Source: Allobogoriella alba
Lineage (GTDB): Bacteria; Actinomycetota; Actinomycetes; Actinomycetales; Actinomycetaceae
Assembly: GCF_042665525.1 (NCBI RefSeq)
Contig: NZ_JBHTCQ010000001.1
Location: 868,001 to 932,000 of the forward strand
DNA: 64,000 bases
Direction of reading: 5' to 3'
Below are positions 23,280-32,720 of this stretch, in pieces. Under the pieces are notes generated by a model. The model did no database searches, was not told where the DNA came from, and saw only the letters and a program-made list of their open reading frames with translations. Made by a program: the position numbers and the translations under genes. Position 1 is the stretch's first letter. The number at the start of each line of letters is the position of its first letter.

Positions 23280-23738
23280 GTGAGGATCTCCGCCAAGGCC
23301 GACTACGCCGTCCGCGCCACCGCCGAGCTCGCCGGTGCTGGCCTCGAGCCCCCGATCGCCGCCGAGGCACTGGCGTCCGCCCAGCGCATCCCCCACCGCT
23401 TCCTCGAGGGCATCCTGAGCGACCTGCGCCGCGATGGCATCGTCATGAGCCAGCGCGGGCCGCGCGGCGGGTACCGCCTGGCGCGGCCGGCCGAGGAGAT
23501 CACCGTGGCCGACGTGGTCCGCGCCGTCGACGGTCCGCTGGTCTTCGTGCGGGGGGAGCGCCCGTCACAGCTGGAGTACGCCGGTGCCGCGGCCGGCCTG
23601 CCGGAGGTCTGGGTCGCCCTGCGCGCCAACGTACGTGCGGTCCTGGAGACCGTGAGCATCGCCGATCTCCGCGCCGGCACGCTGCCCGAGGTCGTGCGCT
23701 CGCTCACCCGCGACGAGGCCGCCTGGACGAACCCCTGA
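23280..23738 (+). CDS. Rrf2-family transcriptional regulator without Fe-S cysteines
   Basis: 152 residues. 'ISAKADYAVRATAELAG' at the start and 'FLEGILSDLRRDGIVMSQRG' followed by PRGGYRLARP are hallmarks of the Rrf2 winged-helix family. The protein contains no cysteine, so it cannot hold an Fe-S cluster like IscR or NsrR and may sense a small molecule like CymR. It starts with GTG. The next gene, 171 bp downstream on the same strand, encodes a TauE/SafE exporter and is the obvious candidate target. Confidence 0.9.
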   Translation: MRISAKADYAVRATAELAGAGLEPPIAAEALASAQRIPHRFLEGILSDLRRDGIVMSQRGPRGGYRLARPAEEITVADVVRAVDGPLVFVRGERPSQLEYAGAAAGLPEVWVALRANVRAVLETVSIADLRAGTLPEVVRSLTRDEAAWTNP

Positions 23739-23909
23739 CGGGCGCCGCGCCCCCCTTCTGACCCTCGACCAGCCCTGAGCCCATCCAGGACGTGATGGGA
23801 ATCATCAGGATCTTCCGCGTTTCCCGTTGTCTCCGACCGGACCGACCGGGTATACAGGGTTTGGCTCACCAGCAGCCGGAACGTGCCCGCGCAGAAAGGC
23901 AGACGTCCG

Positions 23910-24824
23910 ATGCAGTCCCTCGTCCTCCTCGCCCTGGTCGGCCTCGGGGCCCAGCTCGTCGACGGCAGTCTCGGGATGGCCTACGGCGTCACGTCGACGA
24001 CGCTGCTGCTCGCCATCGGCACCAACCCCGCCGCCGCCTCTGCGACCGTCCACCTCGCCGAGATCGGCACCACGCTCGCCTCCGGCGTCTCGCACTGGCG
24101 GTTCGGCAACGTGGACTGGAAGGTGGTCCGGCGCATCGCGCTGCCCGGCGCGATCGGCGCCTTCGCCGGCGCGACCTTCCTCTCCTGGCTCTCCACCGAG
24201 GTCGCCGAGCCGGTGATGTCCGGCATCCTGCTGCTGCTCGGCGCCTACGTCCTGGCCCGCTTCACGTTCAAGGGCCTCAACAGCGAGAACCTCGGCAAGC
24301 CGCTGCGCCGCCGTTTCCTCGGGCCGCTCGGCCTCGTCGCCGGCTTCATGGACGCCACCGGCGGCGGCGGGTGGGGACCGGTGGGCACGCCGGCCATCCT
24401 GGCCAGCGGCCGACTGGAGCCCCGCAAGGTCATCGGCTCGATCGACACGAGCGAGTTCGTCGTCGCCGTCGCGGCGAGCATCGGCTTCCTCGTGGGCCTG
24501 GGCCACGCCGGCATCGACTTCGCGTGGGTCCTGGCCCTGCTGGCCGGCGGCCTCGTCGCCGCGCCGATCGCGGCGTGGCTGGTCCGGCACGTCCCGCCGC
24601 GTGTCCTGGGCTCCGTCGTCGGCGGGTTCATCATCCTCACCAACTCGAACACCATCCTGTCGAGCGACTCGGTCGGCCTGACCGGTCCGGCCAGCATGAT
24701 CGTGTACGTGCTCATCGTGGCGGTCTGGGTCGCCGCGGTCGCCTACGCGATCCGTGAGCACCGCCGTCTCAAGGCACGCACCGCTCCGGCGCACCGTGAG
24801 GAGCCCGCCGTCGTCGCCGACTGA
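23910..24824 (+). CDS. TauE/SafE-family sulfite/anion exporter
   Basis: 304 residues with eight or so membrane segments. 'GLGAQLVDGSLGMAYGVTST' and 'GLVAGFMDATGGGGWGPVGT' are the two inverted-repeat signatures of the TauE/SafE family, which exports sulfite, sulfoacetate or related anions. The ATG at 23910 is preferred because GAAAGG is placed upstream; a GTG at 23883 is an alternative. A TATACAG element (23851-23857) in the upstream gap could be a -10 box. Adjacency to an Rrf2 regulator hints at sulfur-responsive control. Confidence 0.87.
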   Translation: MQSLVLLALVGLGAQLVDGSLGMAYGVTSTTLLLAIGTNPAAASATVHLAEIGTTLASGVSHWRFGNVDWKVVRRIALPGAIGAFAGATFLSWLSTEVAEPVMSGILLLLGAYVLARFTFKGLNSENLGKPLRRRFLGPLGLVAGFMDATGGGGWGPVGTPAILASGRLEPRKVIGSIDTSEFVVAVAASIGFLVGLGHAGIDFAWVLALLAGGLVAAPIAAWLVRHVPPRVLGSVVGGFIILTNSNTILSSDSVGLTGPASMIVYVLIVAVWVAAVAYAIREHRRLKARTAPAHREEPAVVAD

Positions 24825-24850
24825 ACGCGGTGCCGCTCCCGGCTCACGAC

Positions 24851-25180
24851 CTACTCGAGCCACTCCGTGACGAACCGGTCGTTCTCGTGGACGTGCACGC
24901 CCTCGTACAGCTCCGCCCCGACTGTGGCGAACTTGTGCGGCACCATCGCCGGAACCACGAGGATCTGCCCACCCACCGCGACGATCTCCTCCTCGCCCAC
25001 AGTGAACCGTGCGGAGCCGGAGCGGATGATGAACGTCTCCGCGTAGGGATGACGATGCAGCCGCGGCCCGACGCCGTCGGCCTGCACCCGCTCGAAGATC
25101 ACCGAGATCTGCGAGCCGTACCGGTAGCCCTCGAAGTTGCCGCCCTCGAGCGTGCCCATGTCGATCGCCTGGAGGTCCAT
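24851..25180 (-). CDS. Cupin-domain protein
   Basis: 109 residues forming one cupin barrel. The metal-binding histidines and glutamate are in RLHRHPYAETFII, and the second motif is in 'ILVVPAMVPHKFATVG'. The ATG at 25180 follows GGAAGG. It is the last gene of the importer operon (44 bp after the permease stop). Single-domain cupins of this type are often sugar isomerases or binding proteins; the reaction here is unknown. It converges on the exporter gene with a 26-bp gap. Confidence 0.82.
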   Translation of the reverse strand: MDLQAIDMGTLEGGNFEGYRYGSQISVIFERVQADGVGPRLHRHPYAETFIIRSGSARFTVGEEEIVAVGGQILVVPAMVPHKFATVGAELYEGVHVHENDRFVTEWLE

Positions 25181-25224
25181 GGGCACACCTTCCGCCCACC
25201 GTGGCGGCCTGGCAAGGCCTTCGT

Positions 25225-26130
25225 TCAGCCCTTGATGCCGCCGGTGAGGGCGAACCCGGCGCCGAGGCGTCGGCCCATCAGCAGGTAGAGGACCACCACG
25301 GGGAGCGAGTACAGGATCGAGAAGGCCGCGAGCTGACCGTAGGCGACCTGCCCGTACTGGCTGGAGAAGGTGTACAGACTGACCGCCGCGGGCAGCTTGT
25401 CGGGGGAGAGCAGCAGCATGAAGGGGACGAAGAAGTTCCCCCACATCGTCACGAACGTGAAGATCGTGACCACCGCCGTGCCGGGCCGCATGAGCGGCAG
25501 CACGATCTTGCTCAGCGTCTGGAGCATCGTGGCCCCCTCGGTCCAGGCGCTCTCCTCCAGCTCCAGCGGCACGCCGTCCATGAAGTTCTTCGTCAGGAAC
25601 ATCCCGTACGGCAGGGACGACGTCGCCAGGAACAGCACCGCACCGAACATGGAGTCGATGAGGTTGACCTGCACGAACATCGCGTACACGGGGATCATGA
25701 CCGCCGTGATCGGCAGGCCCGTGGCAAAGATGACGGTCAGCAGGAACGGACGCTTGGCGCGCGAGGAGTACCGGGAGAGCGGGTAGGCCGCCAACGCCGA
25801 GCAGACCACCGTGACGAGCGTGGCGCCACCGCACAGCACCAGCGAGTTCCACATCGGCCGGAACGTCGTCTCGGTGTTGAGGACCGCGCGGAAGTTCTCG
25901 GCCGACGGCGGATCGGGCCACCGCACCGCGAGGGTCGCCTGCGGGTCGATCGACGCCAGGACCACCCACAGCAGCGGGACCGAGAAGGCCGCAGCAACCA
26001 GCAGCAGGATGAGGTTCGAGGCCGCCTTCGCGGTCCGGTGCCGGGCGCCGCCGGCTCCCCGCCCGTTCCCGGCGCGCCGTGCCGCGTCACCGGCGCTCGT
26101 CTGTTCGCGCTCCGCCACCGCGCTGGTCAT
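25225..26130 (-). CDS. CUT1 sugar ABC transporter permease (MalG-like)
   Basis: 301 residues, six membrane segments. The EAA loop ('LELEESAWTEGATMLQTLSK') that docks on the ATPase and the family's 'ATSSLPYGMFLTKNFM' are clear. The start overlaps the stop of the other permease (ATGA). Subunits of this class use a shared ATPase (MsiK-type) in actinobacteria; no ATPase gene is present in this operon. Confidence 0.93.
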   Translation of the reverse strand: MTSAVAEREQTSAGDAARRAGNGRGAGGARHRTAKAASNLILLLVAAAFSVPLLWVVLASIDPQATLAVRWPDPPSAENFRAVLNTETTFRPMWNSLVLCGGATLVTVVCSALAAYPLSRYSSRAKRPFLLTVIFATGLPITAVMIPVYAMFVQVNLIDSMFGAVLFLATSSLPYGMFLTKNFMDGVPLELEESAWTEGATMLQTLSKIVLPLMRPGTAVVTIFTFVTMWGNFFVPFMLLLSPDKLPAAVSLYTFSSQYGQVAYGQLAAFSILYSLPVVVLYLLMGRRLGAGFALTGGIKG

Positions 26131-27044
26131 ATCTTCTCCTCCCGGGGCAGGAGCCGGAGGTACACGAGCGAGGCCACCGCGCCGATGAGCAGCAGGAGCA
26201 GCGCCACCGCCGTTCCGTAGCCGAGCTGCCCGAAGGAGAACGCCTGCTCGTACATGTACAGCGGCATCGTCTGGCTGGAGGTGCCGGGCCCGCCGCCGGT
26301 CATGACGAAGATCAGGCCGAACACGGACAGTGTCTGCAGCGTGATGAGCATGAGGTTGGTCATGATCGTGCGGCGGATGATCGGCACGGTCACGGAGAAG
26401 AACCTCCGGACCGGTCCGGCGCCGTCGATCTCCGCGGCCTCCACGACGTCCGGCGATACCTCGGAGAGCGCCGCGGTGTACATGAGCATTGTGAACGCCG
26501 TCCCGCGCCAGATGTTCGCGAAGGAGACCGCGAGGATCGGCAGTGCGAACAACCAGTCCTGCGGCGGCAGGCCGAGCGCGCCGAAGATCTGGTTGAGGGA
26601 GCCGTCCTCACCGAGGAACGTCGTCCACAGGTACGCCGCGACCACCTCGGGCAGGATCCACGCACCGATGACGATCGCGCCGGTGATCCCGACGACCACC
26701 CGCGTCGCGCGCCGCATGAGCAGGGCGAGGATCATCCCGAGGATGTTCTGCCCGATGATCGCCGAGACCACCGTGAAGACCACGGTGAGCACGACCGAGT
26801 TCCAGAACTCCGGCGTCTCGAACGCTGTCTGGAAGTTCTCCAGCCCCACCCAGGTGGTCTCGTCGGCGCCCTCGCCGCGCAGCGCCCGGTTCGTGAAGGC
26901 CAGGTAGACGCTGTAGAAGATCGGGCCGGCCAGGAAGACGAGCAGCAGCAGGACCGACGGGAGCAGCGGCAGCCCTCGCAGGGCCGTGCGGCGCAGGTCG
27001 GGTCCCTGGCGGGTGCTCCCGCCCACGGCGGTGGCGGCGGTCAT
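26127..27044 (-). CDS. CUT1 sugar ABC transporter permease (MalF-like)
   Basis: 305 residues with six membrane segments. The EAA loop is 'VSPDVVEAAEIDGAGPVRRF'. The ATG at 27044 overlaps the end of the binding-protein gene. The frame continues further upstream, but that region codes for the C-terminus of the binding protein in another frame. Together with the MalG-like subunit it forms the membrane pore. Confidence 0.93.
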   Translation of the reverse strand: MTAATAVGGSTRQGPDLRRTALRGLPLLPSVLLLLVFLAGPIFYSVYLAFTNRALRGEGADETTWVGLENFQTAFETPEFWNSVVLTVVFTVVSAIIGQNILGMILALLMRRATRVVVGITGAIVIGAWILPEVVAAYLWTTFLGEDGSLNQIFGALGLPPQDWLFALPILAVSFANIWRGTAFTMLMYTAALSEVSPDVVEAAEIDGAGPVRRFFSVTVPIIRRTIMTNLMLITLQTLSVFGLIFVMTGGGPGTSSQTMPLYMYEQAFSFGQLGYGTAVALLLLLIGAVASLVYLRLLPREEKI

Positions 27045-28495
27045 CGGGCCGCCTCCGAGGTGTTCTCGGGGCCGACGATGTCGACGACCTCGGCGTCGTA
27101 GGCGGCGGCCGCCTGCTCGGGGCTGCCTTGGCCGGTCATCACGGTCTCCATGGCCGCCTGGATCGCGGCCGAGACCTGCGGGTAGGGGGCCAGGGCCGGC
27201 CGGTACTCGGCCCGCTCGACGAGGTCGGTGAAGAACTCGATCACGGGGGAGTAACCGACGTACTGCTCGTGCTCGGCGACGTCGGCCCGGATCGTCACCT
27301 GGTTGTCGGTCACCGCGAGCTGGGCCATGTTGTCCGTGGTCATCATCTCCTGCAGGAAGGACCAGGCGAGGTCCGGCTTCCGCGACAGCCGCGGCACGGC
27401 CCACGACCAGCCGCCAGCCAGGGTGACCAGGCCCGGGTCGCTGCCGTCCTGGGTCGGCATGGGCGCGATGTCGAGCACCTCCGACCACTCGGGCCACTCG
27501 GCGGCACCGCCCTCCACCCACGAGGAGCTGATCCAGCTCCCGTCGAGATTGACGGCGACCTGCCCGGAGGGCATCCACGTGTTCTGCACCAGCTCGGAGA
27601 GGTTCGGGTCGAGCGCCTGGCCCATGCCGGGGGCGAGGTCCTCGCTGTAGATGGTGCGGATGAACTCCAGCGTGTCGACGAATCCCTGGCTGCCGAGCAC
27701 CCAGGTGCGGGACTCCTCGTCGTACAGCCGGTCGTCCGTACCGTAGAGGAGCATCTCGAAGCCCTGCATGCTCGCCTTCTCACCCTGCGGCTTGCCGGAG
27801 TAGACGTTGATCGGGATGACGTCGGGCAGCTCCTGCTTGATGGTGCGCATCGCCTCGAGGATGTCGTCCCAGGTCCGCGGTCTCCATGGCACCTCGAGGC
27901 CGGCCTGGGAGAAGAGCTCCTGGTTGTACCAGAGGCCGCGGGTGTCGGTGTGCGTCGGGACCGCGTAGATCTGGCCGTCCTCGGCGGTGACCGCCTCCCG
28001 GCCGGCCGGGTAGAAGTGCTCCCACAGCTCCCACTGCTCGATGTACTCGTCGAGCGGGCGCAGGTACCCGGCGGCGACGTCGGAGTGCAGGATGAAGGTG
28101 TCCTCGTAGACGAGGTCCGGCGTGGTGCGCGCCGAGGACATCATGAGCTCGTTCTTGGTGAAGTAGTCCTCCTCGGCGGCCACGAGGGGCACCAGCTCGA
28201 CGCTCACCTCGGGGTGCTCCGCCGTGTAGGTCTCGATCACGCCGGTCAGGTAGTCCCGCATGATCGTCCCGGACCCGAACTGTTGGTACGTGATGCGCAG
28301 CGTGTTCGGCCCGCTCCCGCCCTCGGCGCACGCCGCGAGCGGCAGCAGCACGGCCGACCCGCCGACGACCCGGAGCATCGAGCGACGGCTCAGTGCCGCG
28401 TCCAACGCTCGGTTCAGCGGCAGGCCTCCACCGGCTCCTGCTCGCGCAGCGTCTGGTCCTCGCCGTCTCGGCGCGTGACCGTGCTTGCGTCGCAT
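27041..28495 (-). CDS. Extracellular solute-binding lipoprotein, CUT1 type
   Basis: 484 residues. The N-terminal extension is basic and carries a twin-arginine-like SRRSMLRVV followed by the lipobox LAAC, so export by Tat is likely and the protein is lipid-anchored. Segments 'IYAVPTHTDTRGLWYNQELF' and 'ALDPNLSELVQNTWMPSGQV' are typical of family 1 binding proteins. It opens the operon of binding protein, two permeases and cupin. The promoter must lie in the 279-bp gap shared with the divergent esterase gene; no clear promoter or operator was found there. Confidence 0.92.
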   Translation of the reverse strand: MRRKHGHAPRRRGPDAARAGAGGGLPLNRALDAALSRRSMLRVVGGSAVLLPLAACAEGGSGPNTLRITYQQFGSGTIMRDYLTGVIETYTAEHPEVSVELVPLVAAEEDYFTKNELMMSSARTTPDLVYEDTFILHSDVAAGYLRPLDEYIEQWELWEHFYPAGREAVTAEDGQIYAVPTHTDTRGLWYNQELFSQAGLEVPWRPRTWDDILEAMRTIKQELPDVIPINVYSGKPQGEKASMQGFEMLLYGTDDRLYDEESRTWVLGSQGFVDTLEFIRTIYSEDLAPGMGQALDPNLSELVQNTWMPSGQVAVNLDGSWISSSWVEGGAAEWPEWSEVLDIAPMPTQDGSDPGLVTLAGGWSWAVPRLSRKPDLAWSFLQEMMTTDNMAQLAVTDNQVTIRADVAEHEQYVGYSPVIEFFTDLVERAEYRPALAPYPQVSAAIQAAMETVMTGQGSPEQAAAAYDAEVVDIVGPENTSEAAR

Positions 28496-28774
28496 GAGAC
28501 TTCCCTTGGCTCATCGGACGAACGGTGGCCGCAACAGTAAGGCGCGAACCGCCCGAAAGCACAACCGGACACGCGGCACCCACCCGCGTGGGCCGCAGAA
28601 AGCGCAGAGGGCAGGAGCTCCGTGGTGGTGCCCTCGGCGTCGTCTGCAGCCGTCGGCACGGGCTCGGGCGCACGTCTGCCGTCGAGCGCCGGCCTTCCGA
28701 CGACGCAGCGGGGGTGCTAGGTTCCGAGCCGTCGCGGCAGTGCCGCCGCAAGGCTCGTGCGAAGGATCGTCGAC

Positions 28775-30430
28775 ATGTCAGGACTGTCCGGGTATCTCTC
28801 CCGGCGACTCGCCGTCGTGACGGCGGGCGCCGTCGCGGTGAGCGTCGCGCTGGCGGCCGGGGCCGCGGCAGAGCCGGCGTTGCGCCACCACGGGCCCCCG
28901 CACGGGCGGACGGCCCTCACCGCCGAGCGCTGCTCCGAGCTCTCTGCGGTCGAGATCGAGGAACGCGAGATCGGCCTGCCCACGTCGGGCGCCGACATCG
29001 AGTCGGCGACCTGGGACGCGCGGGGATTCTGCAGCGTGGTCGGGTGGATCCGGCCCGTCAACGAGGGCTCGCCGTCCATGCAGTTCCAGGTCAACCTGCC
29101 CGGCGACTGGAACGAGCGGGCGCTCCAGATGGGGGGCGGCGGCTACGACGGCACCCTGGTCACAGGGCTGGACCCGTACACCGCGCAGCCGGTCGGTGAG
29201 GATCCGCCGATCCTGCAGGGCTACGTCACGCTCGGCTCCGACGGAGGCCACCAGGGCGGACCGGGCTTCGACGGGAGGTTCGGTCTGGATGACGAGGCGT
29301 TGCTCAACTACGGGCAGCAGTCGGTGAAGAAGACCCACGACGCCGCCATGGAGGTGGTCGAGGCCGCCTACGGTCAGGACCCGGACCACATGTACTTCAT
29401 CGGCGGCTCCCAGGGCGGGCACGAGGCCCTCGACGCCGCCGCGCGCTACCCGCGCGACTACGACGGCGTGGTCGCGAACTACCCCGCCTACAACGTCGCG
29501 ATGATGCATATCGGTGCGGTGAACTTCCGCGACGCCCTCTACGGTGACCGCGGCGCGGGCTGGCTCTCGCCCGCGAAGACGGCGCTCATCACCGACGCCG
29601 TCTATGCCACGTGCGACGGGCTGGACGGCGCTGACGACGGGATCGTCAGCAACGTCGTCGGGTGCAACGAGGCGTTCGACGTGGAGACGCTACGGTGCCC
29701 GGACGGCACGGATGCCGGCGAGACCTGCCTCTCCGACGCGCAGCTCGAGTCCGCGGTCAGGATCACCACGGACCACGACCTGGGGATCGACATCGAGGGC
29801 AACAGCATCTTCGCCCGCAGCGCGCTCTTCGAAGGGGCGCTGTACCAGGGGTCGGCCGGCTTCGGCGCAGAGCCCCAGCCGGAGAACCCGATCAGCGGGA
29901 CCGAGGCGCTGCAGTACATCGTCCTCGACCAGACGGCGAAGTACATCGTCACGCGCGACCCCGAGCTCGAGACGATGACCTTCGACCCGCACAGGTGGAC
30001 GGAGCGGATCCAGGAGGTCGGTGAGATCCTGGACGTCACGGACGTCAGCCTCAACCGGTTCCGGGCCCACGGCGGCCGGGTGATCCTCACCCACGGCACC
30101 GCCGACGACTTCATCACCCCGCACAACACCGTGCAGTACTACGACCGGCAGGTCGCGGAGCTCGGTGAGCGCCGGCTCCACGACTTCCTGCGCTTCTACA
30201 TGGTTCCCGGCTGGGGGCACGGGCAAGGGCCGTTCACGGCGACGTATGACGGCCTCGGTGCGCTCGAGGCGTGGGTCGAGCGCGGGATCGCGCCAGAGGG
30301 CCTGGTGGCGGCGGACGCCAACGAGGACGCCGACCGGACGCGACCGATGTGCGAGTACCCGTCGTGGCCGCGCTACCACGGTCACGGGGACGTCGACGAC
30401 GCGGCGTCCTACTCCTGCGTCGGCGGCTGA
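28775..30430 (+). CDS. Tannase/feruloyl esterase family protein, exported
   Basis: 551 residues. A signal peptide covers about residues 1-32. The nucleophile is Ser 212 in GGSQGG, with Asp 444 (HGTADDF) and His 482 (GWGHGQG) completing the triad. 'CDGLDGADDGIV' is the family calcium-binding loop. The two cysteines that flank Ser and His in typical members (CS-D-HC disulfide) are both replaced by Gly here. The enzyme should cleave ester bonds of plant phenolics or pectin feruloyl groups. Start: ATG 28775 with GAAGGA upstream; a GTG at 28757 is possible. It is divergent from the importer operon. Confidence 0.87.
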   Translation: MSGLSGYLSRRLAVVTAGAVAVSVALAAGAAAEPALRHHGPPHGRTALTAERCSELSAVEIEEREIGLPTSGADIESATWDARGFCSVVGWIRPVNEGSPSMQFQVNLPGDWNERALQMGGGGYDGTLVTGLDPYTAQPVGEDPPILQGYVTLGSDGGHQGGPGFDGRFGLDDEALLNYGQQSVKKTHDAAMEVVEAAYGQDPDHMYFIGGSQGGHEALDAAARYPRDYDGVVANYPAYNVAMMHIGAVNFRDALYGDRGAGWLSPAKTALITDAVYATCDGLDGADDGIVSNVVGCNEAFDVETLRCPDGTDAGETCLSDAQLESAVRITTDHDLGIDIEGNSIFARSALFEGALYQGSAGFGAEPQPENPISGTEALQYIVLDQTAKYIVTRDPELETMTFDPHRWTERIQEVGEILDVTDVSLNRFRAHGGRVILTHGTADDFITPHNTVQYYDRQVAELGERRLHDFLRFYMVPGWGHGQGPFTATYDGLGALEAWVERGIAPEGLVAADANEDADRTRPMCEYPSWPRYHGHGDVDDAASYSCVGG

Positions 30431-30447
30431 GCGCCGCGGGCCGCGGC

Positions 30448-31221
30448 TCACGGCAGCGCGATCCGCAGCCCCTCCTCCGCCAGCATGACCTCGCCGTCGA
30501 AGACCGCCGCCGCGTCTGCGCGGGAGCGCTCGCGGTCGTTGCCCGGCCAGAAGTGCGTCAGCAGCAGCCGCCGTGCGCCGGCCGCCGCGGCGGCCTGCCC
30601 GGCCTGCCGCGCGCTGAGGTGCAGTGACGTCGTCGCGGCGGGTGGCACCCCGCGGCGCTGGTGCCGGTCGCTCGCCTCGACCACGAACAGGTCGGCGTCC
30701 CGGCCGAGGTCCGCCAGCGCCGCGTCCGGGCCCGTGTCGCCCGTGTAGGAGACGCACAGCCCGTCGGCGGCCAGCCGCACGCCCGCGTTCGGGACGAAGT
30801 GCGGCAGCGCGCGGGAGGTGAGGACGAACGGTCCGACGTCGTAGGGTCCGGCAGGCAGCGGACGGTGCGCGAGCACGCGATCGACGTCATCCGGGTCCTC
30901 GTCCTCGAGGGACTTCAGCATCGCGAGCACCCGGGGCGGGGCGTACAACGGGATCGGGGCCGCGTCCCGGCGGCCGAACCACCGCGCCCGGAAGAGGCCG
31001 TGCAGATCGAGCATGTGGTCCGGGTGGTGGTGCGTGACCACGACAGCGTCGACGCCGTCCCCGACCGCGGATCCGAGGTGGGCGAGCAGGCGGCTCAGCG
31101 TGCCGTACCCGAGGTCCAGCACCACGCGGAAGCCCTCGTGCTCCAGCACGAAGCCGCTGCACGCCCGGCCCGGCTCGGGCCACGCGCCGCAGGAGCCGAG
31201 CACGGTCAGGCTGCTGCTCAC
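30448..31221 (-). CDS. MBL-fold metallohydrolase (RNase Z-like group)
   Basis: 257 residues. The metal-binding HxHxDH motif is THHHPDH (His 64, 66, Asp 68, His 69), and further ligands are the His of 'LPHFVPNAGV', the Asp in YTGDTGPD and the final LLLTHFWPG. The GTG at 31221 is preferred because GGGAGG lies 8 nt upstream; an ATG at 31257 has its purine-rich stretch too close. Proteins of this sort are often uncharacterised phosphodiesterases or nucleases. It is probably cotranscribed with the RIO kinase gene (40-bp gap). Confidence 0.88.
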   Translation of the reverse strand: MSSSLTVLGSCGAWPEPGRACSGFVLEHEGFRVVLDLGYGTLSRLLAHLGSAVGDGVDAVVVTHHHPDHMLDLHGLFRARWFGRRDAAPIPLYAPPRVLAMLKSLEDEDPDDVDRVLAHRPLPAGPYDVGPFVLTSRALPHFVPNAGVRLAADGLCVSYTGDTGPDAALADLGRDADLFVVEASDRHQRRGVPPAATTSLHLSARQAGQAAAAAGARRLLLTHFWPGNDRERSRADAAAVFDGEVMLAEEGLRIALP

Positions 31222-31261
31222 CCGCCCAGCCTCCCACCGCCGCGGGGAGCTGGACATGTCC

Positions 31262-32242
31262 TTACCAGGCCTGCGCGAGCAGCTCGGCGAACAGGGCGTC
31301 CGGGTCGGCGACCAGGCCGCGCCCGGCGAACCACGTGCACACGGTGCGGCAGTCGCGGAGCAGCACGTCCGCGGCGAACGGGTTGCCCGCCAGGTCCACC
31401 ACCTGCGGCAGGTCGATGATCACGAGCCGTTCGCCCTGCACGAGCACGTTGTACGGGGAGAGGTCGCCGTGCGCGTACCCGAGGCGGGCCAGCACGGACA
31501 TTCCCCCGGTGAGCTGCTCCCAGTAGGACTCGAGCAGGTCACGGTCGGGTCGTTCCCGGGTGAGCCGGGGCGCGGCGACGAGCTCACCGTCGGGCTGCTC
31601 GGTGCCGATGAACTCCATGAGCAGCTCCGTGCCGTCGATCTGCACCGGGTACGGCACCGCGGCGCCCGCGGACCAGGCGGCGCTCAGCGCCGCGAACTCG
31701 GAATCCGCCCACTGGCCGGCGGACACGGCCCGGCCCCAGGTGGACTTTCGGTCCTCGAGCGCGCGCCTGTCGCGCGTCCGGCGGACCGTGCGCCCCTCGG
31801 TGTAGGTGGTGTCGCGCTCGAACAGGCGATGGTCGGCGCCGCGGTAGCGCTTCGCGACCAGGAGGCATCGCCGTGCGGACCTACCGTCGAGGAGGCCGTC
31901 GGCGGCGGCCGGGTCCGCGTGACCGGCCGCACCGTCCGGCACGGCGCGCTCGAGCAGGTAGGCGTCCGCCTCCTTGCCGGTCTTGAGGATGCCGAGCTCG
32001 GTGTCGACCGCGGCGTCCGCTGTGACGAGCCAGTCCGGGATCGGGTCGGGGCCGCGCTGGCCCTTGGTCACCGACCGCCAGGTGGACCAGCGTTGGTCCG
32101 GGTCGAGGCCGTTGCCGGCCAGCGCGTCGATCTCGTCCATGCGTTGCTGCTCGGCGGTGTGGCTGCGGGCGCGCCGCGCCGCGACCGTGCGCCGCGCGGC
32201 GCGCGGGTCGTCTTCGTGCGGTGATTCGGGAACCTTCGGCAT
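31262..32242 (-). CDS. RIO-type serine protein kinase
   Basis: 326 residues. Kinase elements are visible in order: the glycine-rich STGKEA-like loop ILKTGKEADAY, the ATP-anchoring Lys 131 (LLVAKRYR), the catalytic HGDLSPYNVLV with Asp 260 and Asn 265, and the metal-binding Asp 277 (IIDLPQ). A basic N-terminal region precedes the kinase core. RIO kinases act in ribosome maturation in archaea and eukaryotes; bacterial members are poorly understood. The start ATG at 32242 follows GGAGC. Upstream lies a 1-kb gene-free region. Confidence 0.93.
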   Translation of the reverse strand: MPKVPESPHEDDPRAARRTVAARRARSHTAEQQRMDEIDALAGNGLDPDQRWSTWRSVTKGQRGPDPIPDWLVTADAAVDTELGILKTGKEADAYLLERAVPDGAAGHADPAAADGLLDGRSARRCLLVAKRYRGADHRLFERDTTYTEGRTVRRTRDRRALEDRKSTWGRAVSAGQWADSEFAALSAAWSAGAAVPYPVQIDGTELLMEFIGTEQPDGELVAAPRLTRERPDRDLLESYWEQLTGGMSVLARLGYAHGDLSPYNVLVQGERLVIIDLPQVVDLAGNPFAADVLLRDCRTVCTWFAGRGLVADPDALFAELLAQAW

Positions 32243-32631
32243 GAGTGTGCTCCACGGGCGGGAGCACTCTGTGCGGCGCGGACTAGCCGGTGCTCCCTGG
32301 GTCGAGAAGGGTGTCCGCCGGGCATGCGACAACCACGACGACGGTCATCGGCGGCCCTCCTCTCGATCTCTGCCGCGTCTTCTTGCGCGGCCGGCCGCGG
32401 CACGAGCGCGCATTCCTCGCTCTCTCACGACCGGGCACGTCATCAGGCACGGCGCTGGACTCGGCAGGAGCCTGGCAGGTTCCTGCGGTGACGCTCCAAC
32501 GATTTTCCGCCGGCTGCTGCCAGGGTTCGGCCGGGCGCGCGGATGCCCGGGCCCGGGGCGCACGACGGCTCGCCGGCGAGCGCGGTCACGCGTCGTCGCG
32601 CGGACCGCTGCTAACCTCCCGGGTGCAGGTG

Positions 32632-32666
32632 AAGGCCCCTCGCGAGTATGGGTCGCGAGGGGCCTT
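32632..32666 (+). terminator. Perfect 14-bp hairpin in the RIO-kinase upstream region
   Basis: AAGGCCCCTCGCGA (32632-32645) and its exact complement (32653-32666) enclose a 7-nt loop. It resembles actinobacterial terminators without a U-tract. No gene ends nearby, so it may terminate a short untranslated RNA; a possible -10 (TAACCT, 32612) lies just upstream. Confidence 0.5.
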
Positions 32667-32720
32667 CGGTTGACCGGCACCGGTGACGCTGCCGATCGAC
32701 ATCTCAAGGTCTCCTGGTCC

